Made by a program: the position numbers and the translations under genes. Positions 50,662 to 59,166 of a DNA stretch of 64,000 nt are shown piece after piece; positions within the stretch are counted from its first letter, which is position 1, and each line of letters opens with the position of its first letter. A model generated the notes under the pieces. That model was not told where the DNA came from, made no database searches, and saw only the letters and a program-made list of their open reading frames with translations. Origin of the DNA: Pyxidicoccus xibeiensis (GTDB lineage: Bacteria; Myxococcota; Myxococcia; Myxococcales; Myxococcaceae); assembly GCF_024198175.1 (NCBI RefSeq), contig NZ_JAJVKV010000004.1, positions 744,001 to 808,000 of the forward strand, read 5' to 3'.

Positions 50662-52020
50662 CTACTTCGGCGCGGCCTCCGCCTGGAGCCCCGCGAGCTT
50701 CTTCTCCAGCCCGGCCACCGCGCGCGGCGACACCTGGGACGCGGGCAGCGTCTTCGCGAAGGCCAGCGCCTCCTCCACCGTCTTCACCGCGGCGACGGTG
50801 TCCTTGCGCGCCACGTGGAGGTCCGCGCGGTTGGAGAGCACCGTGAGGCGGCGCGAGCCCTGGACGCGGGCCAGTGCGCGGTCGCTCGCGGCGAGCGCGT
50901 CATCCAGCCGGCCCTGCAGCTTGTACAGCGTGGCCAGCCGCGCGGGCGGGTTGTAGTCCTGGGGCAGGTCCTTCTCGCTCTGCTCGAGGGCCGGAATCAC
51001 GCGCTCGGGAGCGCCCAGCTTCATGGCCGCCAGCATGCGGTGCGAGTCGAAGACAGTCCTGGCGTCGGCATTCGGCGCCTTCGCGGCCTCCGCCTCCAGG
51101 TACGCCAGCCACTCCTCGCAGAGGGCCTTCACCCCCGCCGCGTCCTTCTCCGCCTCGCGCGCCTGCACGCGCACCTCGTACAGGCCGGAGCGGTCATCCG
51201 CCGCCATGTCGATGGCCGGCGGGGCCAGGGCCTCGGCCACCTTCGCCTCCGTGGCGCCGCGCAGCTCCTTCGCCGCCGCATGGTCCGCCGGCAGCGCCAG
51301 CGCGCAGGACAGGCCCATCAGCGCGCCGTTGGCCCAGGACAGCGAGCGCGGCGTCCTCGGCAGCTCCTCCAGCGCCTTGCGCGCGCACGCCTCGTACTGC
51401 TTCGCGCCGTACATGGCCGTCAGCAGCGACTCCACCGCGCGGCCCCGGCGGGACCAGTCCGCGGGCGCCTCCACCAGGGCCTCCGCCAGCGCCTCGGCGG
51501 CCGCCACCGACTGGCCCTCTCCGTAGAGCGCATCGCCGCGCGCCAACAGGGCCTCGGCGCCGGTGACGCCTCCTTTATATGCGCGCTCGCCGTCCTCGAA
51601 GAGCTTCTCCAGCTGGGCCACCGTGGCGCTGCCGGCGAAGCGCAGCAGGGCCTTCTCCTGGCGCGGGTCGATGACGTACAGCGTGGGCCAGAACTCCACC
51701 GGATACTTCTCCTGGAACGCCGCGTTCGACGTCAGGTCGGTGTTCACCTCCAGCCACACGAAGCGGCCCGCATGCCGGGCCAGCGCCTTGTCGGACAGGA
51801 CGTAGGCCTTCATGGAGCGACAGGTGTGGCACCACGGCGCCCACACGTCGACGAAGAGGGGCAGCCCCTTCGCCTTCGCCTCCGCGAGCGCGCGGGCGTA
51901 GTCGTCCTCGATGAACGGCAGCGGGGCCCCGGCGTGGACCTCGTCCGAGGGCGCATTCGTGGACGCGGCGGTGCAGGCGACGAGCCCCAGCAGGAGCAGG
52001 CAGGCGGCAGGGATACGCAT
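50662..52020 (-). CDS. Thioredoxin-TPR lipoprotein
   Basis: A 452-residue lipoprotein: signal MRIPAACLLLLGLVAC ends in lipobox LVAC. Residues 35-150 are a thioredoxin fold with catalytic WCHTC (Cys64, Cys67) and the cis-Pro in FWPTLYVIDP. From about 165 the protein is a TPR-like helical solenoid (ALLARGDALYGEGQSVAAAE; LATLYKLQGRLDDALAASDR). Like the DsbD C-terminal-domain and TlpA family, it may reduce or oxidise periplasmic partners, with the solenoid holding them. Divergent from a dynamin-like GTPase gene, 109 bp away. Confidence 0.88.
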   Translation of the reverse strand: MRIPAACLLLLGLVACTAASTNAPSDEVHAGAPLPFIEDDYARALAEAKAKGLPLFVDVWAPWCHTCRSMKAYVLSDKALARHAGRFVWLEVNTDLTSNAAFQEKYPVEFWPTLYVIDPRQEKALLRFAGSATVAQLEKLFEDGERAYKGGVTGAEALLARGDALYGEGQSVAAAEALAEALVEAPADWSRRGRAVESLLTAMYGAKQYEACARKALEELPRTPRSLSWANGALMGLSCALALPADHAAAKELRGATEAKVAEALAPPAIDMAADDRSGLYEVRVQAREAEKDAAGVKALCEEWLAYLEAEAAKAPNADARTVFDSHRMLAAMKLGAPERVIPALEQSEKDLPQDYNPPARLATLYKLQGRLDDALAASDRALARVQGSRRLTVLSNRADLHVARKDTVAAVKTVEEALAFAKTLPASQVSPRAVAGLEKKLAGLQAEAAPK

Positions 52021-52129
52021 GGGCGCAACCCTACCGCGCCCCCGCCGCCTCTGTCCCTGGCCGACACCCGCCCTTCCAAGCTCCTGGGCAGGGGCCCCGG
52101 CGCGTGCTGAGGTGCGCGGACTTCCGGTG

Positions 52130-53872
52130 ATGAGAGACCCGTACACCCTGCGCAGCTCCCTCGCGTCCGCCCTGGACGCGCTGCCCCCTCCCGAGCGCTT
52201 CCCGGACGCCACCGACGCGGACGCGGCGCGCCGTCTGGCCGAGCGCCTGCGCCGCGATTTGCTCCCCCGGCTCGGGTCCGCCGACGCGCCCCTGCTGCTG
52301 GTGGCCATCGCCGGCCCCAACAACGTGGGCAAGTCCACCCTGTTCAATGCGCTGGTGGGCGCGGCGCTCTCCCCCGCGCGGCCCGAGGGCGGCCTCACCA
52401 AGCAGTGCCTGGCGGCGGCGCACCCGGAGACGTGGACGGGGCCGCTGAAGGACTTCCTCACGCGGCGGTACGACACGGTGCCGGTGGCCTCGGGCGACGC
52501 GGCGCCGGTGGACCAGCCGGGCCCGGCGGGAAGGCTGTACCTGGTGCTGGCGGACGCGGTGCCGCGCGGGCTGCTCGTCATGGACACGCCGGACTTCGAC
52601 AGCGTGTACCGCGACAACCGGGAGCGCGCGGAGGCGCTGCTCGTCACCGTGGACGTGCTGGTGTTCGTGGTGAGCCGGCAGACGTACCAGAACGCCGCGC
52701 TGGTGGACTTCCTGCGCGCCGCGGTGGGGCACGGGCGGCCGTACCTGCTCGTCTACAACGAGGCGACGCGCGAGGAGGTGGCGCGCGGGCACCTGGACAA
52801 GCTGGCCTCGGACGTGGGCCACCCGCCGCTGGCGCGCTACCTGGCGCCGCACCAGCCGGAGGTGGAGGCGGGGCTGAAGCCGCTGGCCACGCAGCCGCTG
52901 GACGGGCGCCCTCCCCTGGCCGCGCTGCTGGGCCAGGCGGAGCATGCGCGCGAGCTGAAGGCCCGGGCCCTGGAGGCCTCCCTGGCGGATGCGCGCGCGG
53001 AGCTGCAGGTGGTGGCGCGCGCGGCGGCGCGAGCGGCCCAGGAGCCCGAGCGGCTGCGGCAGCGACTGCGCCACGAGCTGATTGGCGTGGGCGCGCACGC
53101 GGCGCTGAAGGCGGTGCCGGCGGACATCCTCATCGACGCCTTCCGGGACGAGCTGGACGCGCGCAGCAACTTCCACAAGTGGGTGCGGCTGCCCTTCCGG
53201 GGGCTGGCCACGGCGCTCACCTTCGTGAGCCGCAAGGTGCGCCAGTCCTTCACCGGGCCGGAGCCCGAAGGCGCCGAGACGCCCACGCACACGGTGGACG
53301 CGTCGATGAAGGACGGCGTGCGCAAGCTGGTGGACGCCTTCGCGCCCGAGGTGGCCGCCTGGCGCGGGGACGCCCAGACGCGGGAGAGGCTGGCGGAGGC
53401 CTTCGGCCCCGTGACGCTGGCGAAGCTGGAGGAGCCCCTGGGCTTCGAGCCCCTCCACGCGCACGCGGCGGACCGGGCCACGCTGTATGCCTTCTGCCGC
53501 GAGCTGGTGGGCGCCGAGCTGCAGGGCGGCATGCGGGAGGAGCTGCTCCAGGCGCTGACGACGCTGGTGTACTCGGTGCCGTCGGGCGCGGCGGCGGCGG
53601 TGACGGTGGCGACGGGGGGCTTCGGCCATGACGCGGTGGTGTGGGCGGGCACGCTGCTGTCCACGCCGCTGATGGAGCGCTTCGTGGACCTGCTGGGCGC
53701 GCAGGTGCGGGCCCGCGTCACCCGCAAATGGGCGGACGCGCACGGCGCCACGCTGGCGCGCGCGCTGGAGGGGCGGTTCTTCCCGGAGGTGCTGGGGCAC
53801 CTCGACGGGCTGGCCGACGACTGGACGCGCACGGCGGCGCGGCTGGACGAGGCGCGGGCGGGGCTGTCCTGA
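52130..53872 (+). CDS. Dynamin-like / ribosome-type GTPase
   Basis: A 580-residue GTPase. P-loop GPNNVGKST at 62-70; the G3 motif DTPDFDS; the G4 position reads YNEATREEV where NKxD is expected, so guanine specificity is doubtful. The rest is helical (LKARALEASLADARAELQVV) with hydrophobic hairpins near the C-terminus (AAAAVTVATGGFGHDAVVW; GTLLSTPLMERFVDLLG), typical of bacterial membrane-acting dynamin-like proteins. The ATG at 52130 lies next to an in-frame GTG at 52127. Divergent from the thioredoxin-TPR gene; function unknown. Confidence 0.82.
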   Translation: MRDPYTLRSSLASALDALPPPERFPDATDADAARRLAERLRRDLLPRLGSADAPLLLVAIAGPNNVGKSTLFNALVGAALSPARPEGGLTKQCLAAAHPETWTGPLKDFLTRRYDTVPVASGDAAPVDQPGPAGRLYLVLADAVPRGLLVMDTPDFDSVYRDNRERAEALLVTVDVLVFVVSRQTYQNAALVDFLRAAVGHGRPYLLVYNEATREEVARGHLDKLASDVGHPPLARYLAPHQPEVEAGLKPLATQPLDGRPPLAALLGQAEHARELKARALEASLADARAELQVVARAAARAAQEPERLRQRLRHELIGVGAHAALKAVPADILIDAFRDELDARSNFHKWVRLPFRGLATALTFVSRKVRQSFTGPEPEGAETPTHTVDASMKDGVRKLVDAFAPEVAAWRGDAQTRERLAEAFGPVTLAKLEEPLGFEPLHAHAADRATLYAFCRELVGAELQGGMREELLQALTTLVYSVPSGAAAAVTVATGGFGHDAVVWAGTLLSTPLMERFVDLLGAQVRARVTRKWADAHGATLARALEGRFFPEVLGHLDGLADDWTRTAARLDEARAGLS

Positions 53873-54020
53873 GAGGTTGTGGCCGCCATCCCGACGGGAG
53901 GAATCGGGGCCGCACCAGCAACCTGCCGGGTCCTGCCGCCAGCCCCACTCCGCGTGTCCTGTGCTCCCAATCCATTAAGTCGTATCTACCGCCCAGAACT
54001 TTACAGGATGGGCTAGCGGC

Positions 54021-54416
54021 ATGCTCGGTGAGCGCGAGAAGTCGTCACTGAAGAAGACGCTGGGCAAGAATGCCCAGGCGGCACGCATGCGCCAGGAGCT
54101 GACCCAGGCGGACGTGGCGGAGCGCGTCGACCTGGCCACCGAGGTGTACGGCCGCATCGAGCGGGGCCGCGCCTTCCCCAGCATCCCCACCTTCTGGCGG
54201 CTGTGCCACGTGCTCCACGAGTCCGCCGACCGGATGCTGGGACTGCCCGCCGGCACCATGCCGCCCGCCCCGTGGCAGGCCGCCGAACCCGCCGCGCCGT
54301 ACGCCGAGCACCCGCCGGAGCTGCGCCGCCTCATCCGCACCCTCCAGGGCTTCGAGGCCGACGAGTGGCGGGCCCTGCGCAAGTTCCTGGTGACGCTCAA
54401 GAAGCAATCGCGCTGA
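54021..54416 (+). CDS. XRE-family helix-turn-helix regulator
   Basis: A 131-residue regulator with an N-terminal Cro/C1 helix-turn-helix: LTQADVAERVDLATEVYGRI, then ERGRAFPSIPTFWRLCHVLH. The C-terminal half is proline/alanine-rich (MPPAPWQAAEPAAPY) and ends in a helix (ELRRLIRTLQGFEADEWRAL), probably for dimerisation. It precedes the diadenylate-cyclase-like gene by 67 bp on the same strand and may regulate it. Confidence 0.87.
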   Translation: MLGEREKSSLKKTLGKNAQAARMRQELTQADVAERVDLATEVYGRIERGRAFPSIPTFWRLCHVLHESADRMLGLPAGTMPPAPWQAAEPAAPYAEHPPELRRLIRTLQGFEADEWRALRKFLVTLKKQSR

Positions 54417-54483
54417 GAGCCAGGAGTCGCGCTCCCCAGGCAGGCGGGCGCGGCGCCACTCCGTCCGTGCGCGGGACGCGACA

Positions 54484-55575
54484 ATGCGTCATGCTTGGGA
54501 GGTCATGAATGGCATGGACCCGGCCGCACCGGGCTCGCCACCTCCCGTCCTGTCCTTCCGCCACCTGCTGACCGAGGCTGTCAGCACGTTCCTGGACGAA
54601 GCCCGCATGACGTGCGCCCAGACGGCGGACGCCATCGGCGAGCTCATCGTCACGCTGTCGCGCTACCGCGAGGAGGGCGCCCCGCTGTTCCCCATGGCCT
54701 TCGTGGGGGACGACCTGGGGCAGATGCTGGCGCAGTTGGGCGGGCATGACCCCATCGGCATCGGCATCGGTCCGCGCTCGCGGGCCACCGTGCAGCGGGC
54801 GCTCAAGCAGTGTGCGCCGCTGGGGCAGGGGCGCTGGTGGGCGCTCTATCTGCTGAGGGTGCCGGAGGGCTTCGCGTACGGCGTGTTCCGCACGGACCCC
54901 TTCCCCCTGGCCGAGACGCCGCTGGAGCGCCTGCGCCGGGCGGACGAGGGGGGAGCGGGAGTCGTGGGGGTGCTCCAGCTGGCGGACAACGTGCTGGAGC
55001 TGCGCGGCTGTGGAGGGCTGTGCCGGCACGTGTACCTGTCCGGCGCGCGCGTGGAGGCGTCCTCGCCGCCGGAGGTGCTGAACGAGCTGGCCGATGCCGT
55101 CACGGACGGCGTGGCGACGGCGAGCCGGGAGCGGGCGCACGGGTTCTTCCGCCGGGTGCTGTTCGAGGTGATGCAGGGCTCGCACGGGACGCTGGTGGCG
55201 GTGCTGCCCCGGGAGCGCGCGGGGTCGATGCTGTTCGTGGATGGCATCATCCTGCCGCGGCCGCTGGACATCGTGGCGCTGCTGGAGCGCTACCACGCGG
55301 ACCCGAGTGACGGGGCGGCCGGGGCAGTGCGGGCCACGGCGCAGTTGCTGCGGGGGATGATGGCCACGGATGGAATCACGGTGCTGCGCGCGGATGGGTG
55401 CATCGTGGGCTACAACATCTTCGTCAGACACCCGGAGACGCTGGCGAGCCAGCCGTCCGTGGTGGGCGGTGCGCGGAGGCGGACCTTCGAAGTGCTGAGC
55501 GCGGCGCTGGGCTCCGAGCTGACCGCGGCGTTCATCCGCTCGCAGGATGGCGATGTGAGCTGCCGGCGGGCGTAG
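54484..55575 (+). CDS. Diadenylate-cyclase-like (DACNV-type sensor) protein
   Basis: A 363-residue soluble protein. The N-terminal 230 residues resemble the sensor module (DACNV-like) that precedes diadenylate cyclase domains: FPMAFVGDDLGQMLAQLGGH, then YGVFRTDPFPLAETPLERLR. The C-terminal 90 residues align by eye with a DAC domain: TDGITVLRADGCIVGYNIFV (DGA/DGx) and GGARRRTFEVLSAALGSELT (RHR-type motif, here RRR), then FIRSQDGDVS where SEETG is usual. So it either makes a cyclic dinucleotide such as c-di-AMP or is a decayed paralogue that binds one. Start uncertain: GGGAGG suggests the ATGs at 54505 or 54514. Follows an XRE regulator. Confidence 0.75.
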   Translation: MRHAWEVMNGMDPAAPGSPPPVLSFRHLLTEAVSTFLDEARMTCAQTADAIGELIVTLSRYREEGAPLFPMAFVGDDLGQMLAQLGGHDPIGIGIGPRSRATVQRALKQCAPLGQGRWWALYLLRVPEGFAYGVFRTDPFPLAETPLERLRRADEGGAGVVGVLQLADNVLELRGCGGLCRHVYLSGARVEASSPPEVLNELADAVTDGVATASRERAHGFFRRVLFEVMQGSHGTLVAVLPRERAGSMLFVDGIILPRPLDIVALLERYHADPSDGAAGAVRATAQLLRGMMATDGITVLRADGCIVGYNIFVRHPETLASQPSVVGGARRRTFEVLSAALGSELTAAFIRSQDGDVSCRRA

Positions 55576-55582
55576 TCGCGCA

Positions 55583-56051
55583 TTGCATGGTTCATTGCTC
55601 CGGCGAACAGTTCCGGGCGAGCCAGACGTGGAGTTCCCTGGCTCCATGTCCGTCGTCATCCGTGGCCTGCGAGCTCCACGTGCCCGTCCACGTCGGGCCC
55701 CACGCGGGTGGCTGGGCCTTCGACATGGACCTTGCCTATCCGGATGCGGTGAAGCGCAAGATCATGCGCGTGGCGAGATCGGTCGATACTGGTCGCTATT
55801 GCGCTCGGCCGGAGTTGTTCACCGCGAAACTCGACGCTCTGAGCCGGGAAATCCTCGGGAGTATCTCCAGCGGGCTATGGACGATTACCACCGATGGGCT
55901 GGACTATCTGGCCGGAGGCATGGGGTGTGCCGGAGCGAGGAGCATCCAGGACAAGCCACGCCGGGCATGCCCTCATGACCGCCGACATGATGCCCGGCAT
56001 GGACGAACAGGGGCGCCGCTTCCTCGCAGGACTCTTCAAGTGGGGGTGTAG
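55583..56051 (+). pseudogene. Probable degraded toxin gene upstream of Imm11-type gene
   Basis: Between the DAC-like stop and the immunity gene, coding-like sequence occurs in different frames: one frame carries HVGPHAGGWAFDMDLAYPDA and RSVDTGRYCARPELFTAKLD up to about 55900, and another carries TADMMPGMDEQGRRFLAGLF just before 56050. No single frame is intact, and the final TAG (56049-56051) is 2 bp before the immunity start. Immunity genes of the Imm11 type normally follow their toxin, so this is probably a frameshifted toxin. The toxin family is not identifiable. Confidence 0.4.
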
Positions 56052-56053
56052 CC

Positions 56054-56629
56054 ATGCAGCGCGAATACTTCGTCCTGCTCCGCGCGCGGTCCCAGCAGCA
56101 CCCGCTACTCTCCTGGGACCAGGACTATCTCGCCTTCCTAGGGGGCGAGCCCGTCAAAGTGCTGGAGCCCGTGAAGCTGAAGCTAGGCGAGCCGATACCT
56201 CCCAAGCCGGTCATGGTGGACCACCACAGCCTGCCGTTGCCGGTGGTTTCTTCCCGACTGAAGGAGGCCCTCGAAGCGGCTCGGCTTCCAGGGGTGCAGT
56301 TCGTCCCCGCGGACATCCCGGTGGGCGACGCGGTGCTGCGCTACTGGCTGGTCCACATGTGGCGGCGCATCACGTGCGTCGACCGCGAGCGCTCTGTGCT
56401 CACCCTCTACCCCGACGGAGACATCCTGGACATCCGCAGGCTCGTGCTCGACGAGCAGGTGCTACGCGAGATTCCCCTCCAGGAGCGGCTCGCCTTTCGA
56501 CTCGAAGAAGACATCGTGCACCTCTTCCACGGATCCGTAGTGGAGAGAGTGATGAGCCTCACGCCTCCTCCCGAGGGCCTGCGCTTCGTCCCCGTGCCTG
56601 AGTGGAACGACTCGGCCGGCTTCCAGTGA
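56054..56629 (+). CDS. Imm11-type (DUF1629) immunity protein
   Basis: A 191-residue protein beginning MQREYFVLLRARSQQHPLL. VVSSRLKEALEAARLPGVQF, then LDIRRLVLDEQVLREIPLQE, RLAFRLEEDIVHLFHGSVVE and ending GLRFVPVPEW, the standard Imm11 pattern. These proteins neutralise polymorphic nuclease or deaminase toxins delivered between cells. The stretch 'VDRERSVLTLYPDGDILDIR' shows no catalytic site. The toxin gene upstream appears degraded, making this an orphan immunity gene that may still protect against kin toxins. Confidence 0.85.
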   Translation: MQREYFVLLRARSQQHPLLSWDQDYLAFLGGEPVKVLEPVKLKLGEPIPPKPVMVDHHSLPLPVVSSRLKEALEAARLPGVQFVPADIPVGDAVLRYWLVHMWRRITCVDRERSVLTLYPDGDILDIRRLVLDEQVLREIPLQERLAFRLEEDIVHLFHGSVVERVMSLTPPPEGLRFVPVPEWNDSAGFQ

Positions 56630-56982
56630 CGTGTCGTCACTCCGGTGCCAGTTCGGTGCGAAGTGACGCCCTCTTGACCGTCCCCAGGATGGGATGGGAG
56701 CCGCTCCGGGTGTGAGCAGGCGACCTCGCGGGTCCAGTGGTCGCCGGCTCGGGAAGAGGGAGCGTCCGGAGCTGGATGCAGGGTGGTGGTAGTAGCCAGG
56801 GAGCCACGATGCCGGCCTGGATTTTCGCGCTGTTCGCGGTATCTACCGTGCGCGTGTGCCGACCGTTTCACGAGGCGTCAAGAAGACCTGCTACGTCAGG
56901 ACAGCGACTCAGTACGTTTCGAGTCGCGACACAGGTACTTGAATTTGCTCTTGTCAGACGAATCCAGCATGCTCGGGGCCCC
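56630..56982. other. Intergenic region upstream of traA
   Basis: This 353-bp spacer carries no gene I can support. GTGACG-TGT-CGTCAC (56626-56640) forms a small perfect hairpin overlapping the immunity-gene stop codon. I did not find a convincing sigma-70 promoter for traA. Open frames running into traA from 56737 are not coding-like upstream of the signal peptide. Confidence 0.6.
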
Positions 56983-59166
56983 GTGAAATCCCCTCTGTTC
57001 AGCACCGCGCATGCCGCGCTCACTTTGCTGTCGGTGTGCCTCGCGGCCTTCCCCGCGCTGGGCCAGGTGAAGCTGCCCGACGTCGTCATTCAAGGCCCTC
57101 CGATAGCGCCCGCCGTCAACGGCAGCGGTCATGGCCTGTGCGTGGCCTCCAACGTGTGGACGCGCACACCGAATGAGTTCCCGCAGACACGGGGCACGTA
57201 CATCGATGGCATCAATGGGTACATCGAAGACCCAGTCAGCCTGCAGACCCGCGTCACCACGGTACTGCGCACGCCATTCGACCTGTCCAACAACCTCAAC
57301 GACGGACGCACGCTGAGCTATGGCGACTTCGTCAACCAGGTCACTGCGCCACGTTGCTCGACTGGCGGCTGCAGCTTCAACATCATCAATGACAACGATG
57401 CGTTCACCAGGGCCGTATCGCGCTTCCGCGGCTACCTGAACATCCCTGCCGGGATGGAGAGACAGCCGCTGCACTTCGGCTTCTACTCGGACGACGCCAT
57501 CAGTCTGGTCATCTACGACCGGAGTCAGTCGCACGCGGTCATTAACCGTCCTCCTGAGATTGGCGCTCCCACCTGGCGAACAACAAACAGCGTCACGTTC
57601 AACCAGCCGGGCCTCTATGCCGTGGAGATACTCTACGCGCAAATCACGGAGCACGCCGCGCTCGAACTGTCGATGCTGGCTGGCCCGTTTGCGGACTTCG
57701 AGCGCGCGGCGAACCAGCCTCCGGTCATCAACCTCTTCAGCTCGGGCTTCCAACTGCTGCAGCCCGCACAGTTCTTCCAGACAGAGAACGGGCTGCCGTC
57801 CTTCCCGAGCAACCTCGACCAGTGCGCTCAGTGCAACCGCGCCAACGTCAACGCGCCCAACAACGGCGGCTGCGACCCGTTCTACTACTGCAACAGCGCT
57901 GCCCTCTGCGCGCCCTGCAACTCGTCCCTCCTGTGCGGTGAGTCCTGCTCGCCCTGCGGCGTCTCCACGCCCCACTGCGCGAACCTCAATGGCCGCACTC
58001 AGTGCGTGCAGTGCACGGAAGACAGCCAGTGCCCCAACGGCCGCTGCGACCTGACGGACAACACCTGCCGCGGCTGCAACGACGACGCCGACTGCCCCGA
58101 CAACGGCCGCTGTGACACCACCACCAACCAGTGCACCGGCTGCAACGACGACAGCGACTGCCCCGGCGGCGTCTGCGACGAGCCCACCCTCACCTGCGTC
58201 CAGTGCACCGAGGACGACCACTGCCCCGACAACCAGGTCTGCGCCACCGCCATCAACGAGTGCCGCGAGTGCAATGACGACTCGCAGTGCCCCAAGGGCG
58301 AGGTCTGCTCCAACAACCAGTGCACCCCCTGCGCCACCGACGACTCCTGCGCGGGCAACTCCTGCAACTGCTGCCCCAATGGCACCCAGTGCGCCGCCCT
58401 GACGCCCGGCGCGTCCCCCTCCTGCGTCGAGTGCACCTCCAACAGCCAGTGCGCCGCGGGCCAGCAGTGCGACCCGCTCAACGGCCGCTGCGTGGACTCC
58501 ATCCCCGAGTGCAACACCGCCGACGCCTGCGGCCCCAGCTGCGCGAAGTGCCCCGGCGAGCGCCCCTTCTGTCTGGACGGCGAGGTCTGCGTCCAGTGCC
58601 GCAATGACATGGAGTGCGGCGACGGCCAGTTCTGCCTCAGCGGCGAGTGCACCGCCTCCACCACCGACCGCCACTGCGGCGCGCGCGGTACCGCCTGCGA
58701 GGGCGACACCCCGTTCTGCCTCTCCGACGGCTCCGTCCAGGGCAGCGCCTGCGTCGGCTGCCGGGATGACGCGGACTGCGGCAGCGGCCAGTGCAACCCC
58801 ACCACCCGCACCTGTGACAACGCCGGCGCCTGCGCCGTGACGTGCGACCAGGGCCTCGTCTGCGACGGAACCAGCTGCGTGCAGTGCTTCGCCGACGCGC
58901 ACTGCCCCTGCGGCGGCACCTGCGACCTCGAGACGAACAGCTGCTCCACCTCCTGTCTGGACAGCGGAGACTGCCTCGGCGTGCAGCACTGCTCGGCCAA
59001 GACGCAGGCGTGCGAGCGCGGACGCCGCAAGCCCGGCACCGAACCCCAGGGCGGCGCCTTCTGCTGCGGCACCACCTCCGACGCCACTCCCGCCGGCAGC
59101 ACCACCGTCCTGGTGCTGCTCGCCGCCGGCCTCATGCTCCTCCGGAACCAGCGCCGCGCACGATGA
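56983..59166 (+). CDS. traA: Outer-membrane exchange receptor TraA
   Basis: A 727-residue cell-surface receptor (about 690 in M. xanthus). Start is GTG at 56983, giving the signal peptide VKSPLFSTAHAALTLLSVCL...AALGQ. Residues 35-265 are the PA14-like distal domain that sets kin recognition (RGYLNIPAGMERQPLHFGFY, DDAISLVIYDRSQSHAVINR). Then some ten cysteine-rich repeats (CxxDxxCxxGxC style; CVQCTEDSQCPNGRCDLTDN) form the stalk, and the C-terminus is a MYXO-CTERM-like sorting signal: FCCGTTSD, hydrophobic segment TVLVLLAAGLMLL, then RNQRRAR. TraA binds an identical TraA on a neighbour to allow outer-membrane fusion. It overlaps traB by 4 bp. Confidence 0.93.
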   Translation: MKSPLFSTAHAALTLLSVCLAAFPALGQVKLPDVVIQGPPIAPAVNGSGHGLCVASNVWTRTPNEFPQTRGTYIDGINGYIEDPVSLQTRVTTVLRTPFDLSNNLNDGRTLSYGDFVNQVTAPRCSTGGCSFNIINDNDAFTRAVSRFRGYLNIPAGMERQPLHFGFYSDDAISLVIYDRSQSHAVINRPPEIGAPTWRTTNSVTFNQPGLYAVEILYAQITEHAALELSMLAGPFADFERAANQPPVINLFSSGFQLLQPAQFFQTENGLPSFPSNLDQCAQCNRANVNAPNNGGCDPFYYCNSAALCAPCNSSLLCGESCSPCGVSTPHCANLNGRTQCVQCTEDSQCPNGRCDLTDNTCRGCNDDADCPDNGRCDTTTNQCTGCNDDSDCPGGVCDEPTLTCVQCTEDDHCPDNQVCATAINECRECNDDSQCPKGEVCSNNQCTPCATDDSCAGNSCNCCPNGTQCAALTPGASPSCVECTSNSQCAAGQQCDPLNGRCVDSIPECNTADACGPSCAKCPGERPFCLDGEVCVQCRNDMECGDGQFCLSGECTASTTDRHCGARGTACEGDTPFCLSDGSVQGSACVGCRDDADCGSGQCNPTTRTCDNAGACAVTCDQGLVCDGTSCVQCFADAHCPCGGTCDLETNSCSTSCLDSGDCLGVQHCSAKTQACERGRRKPGTEPQGGAFCCGTTSDATPAGSTTVLVLLAAGLMLLRNQRRAR

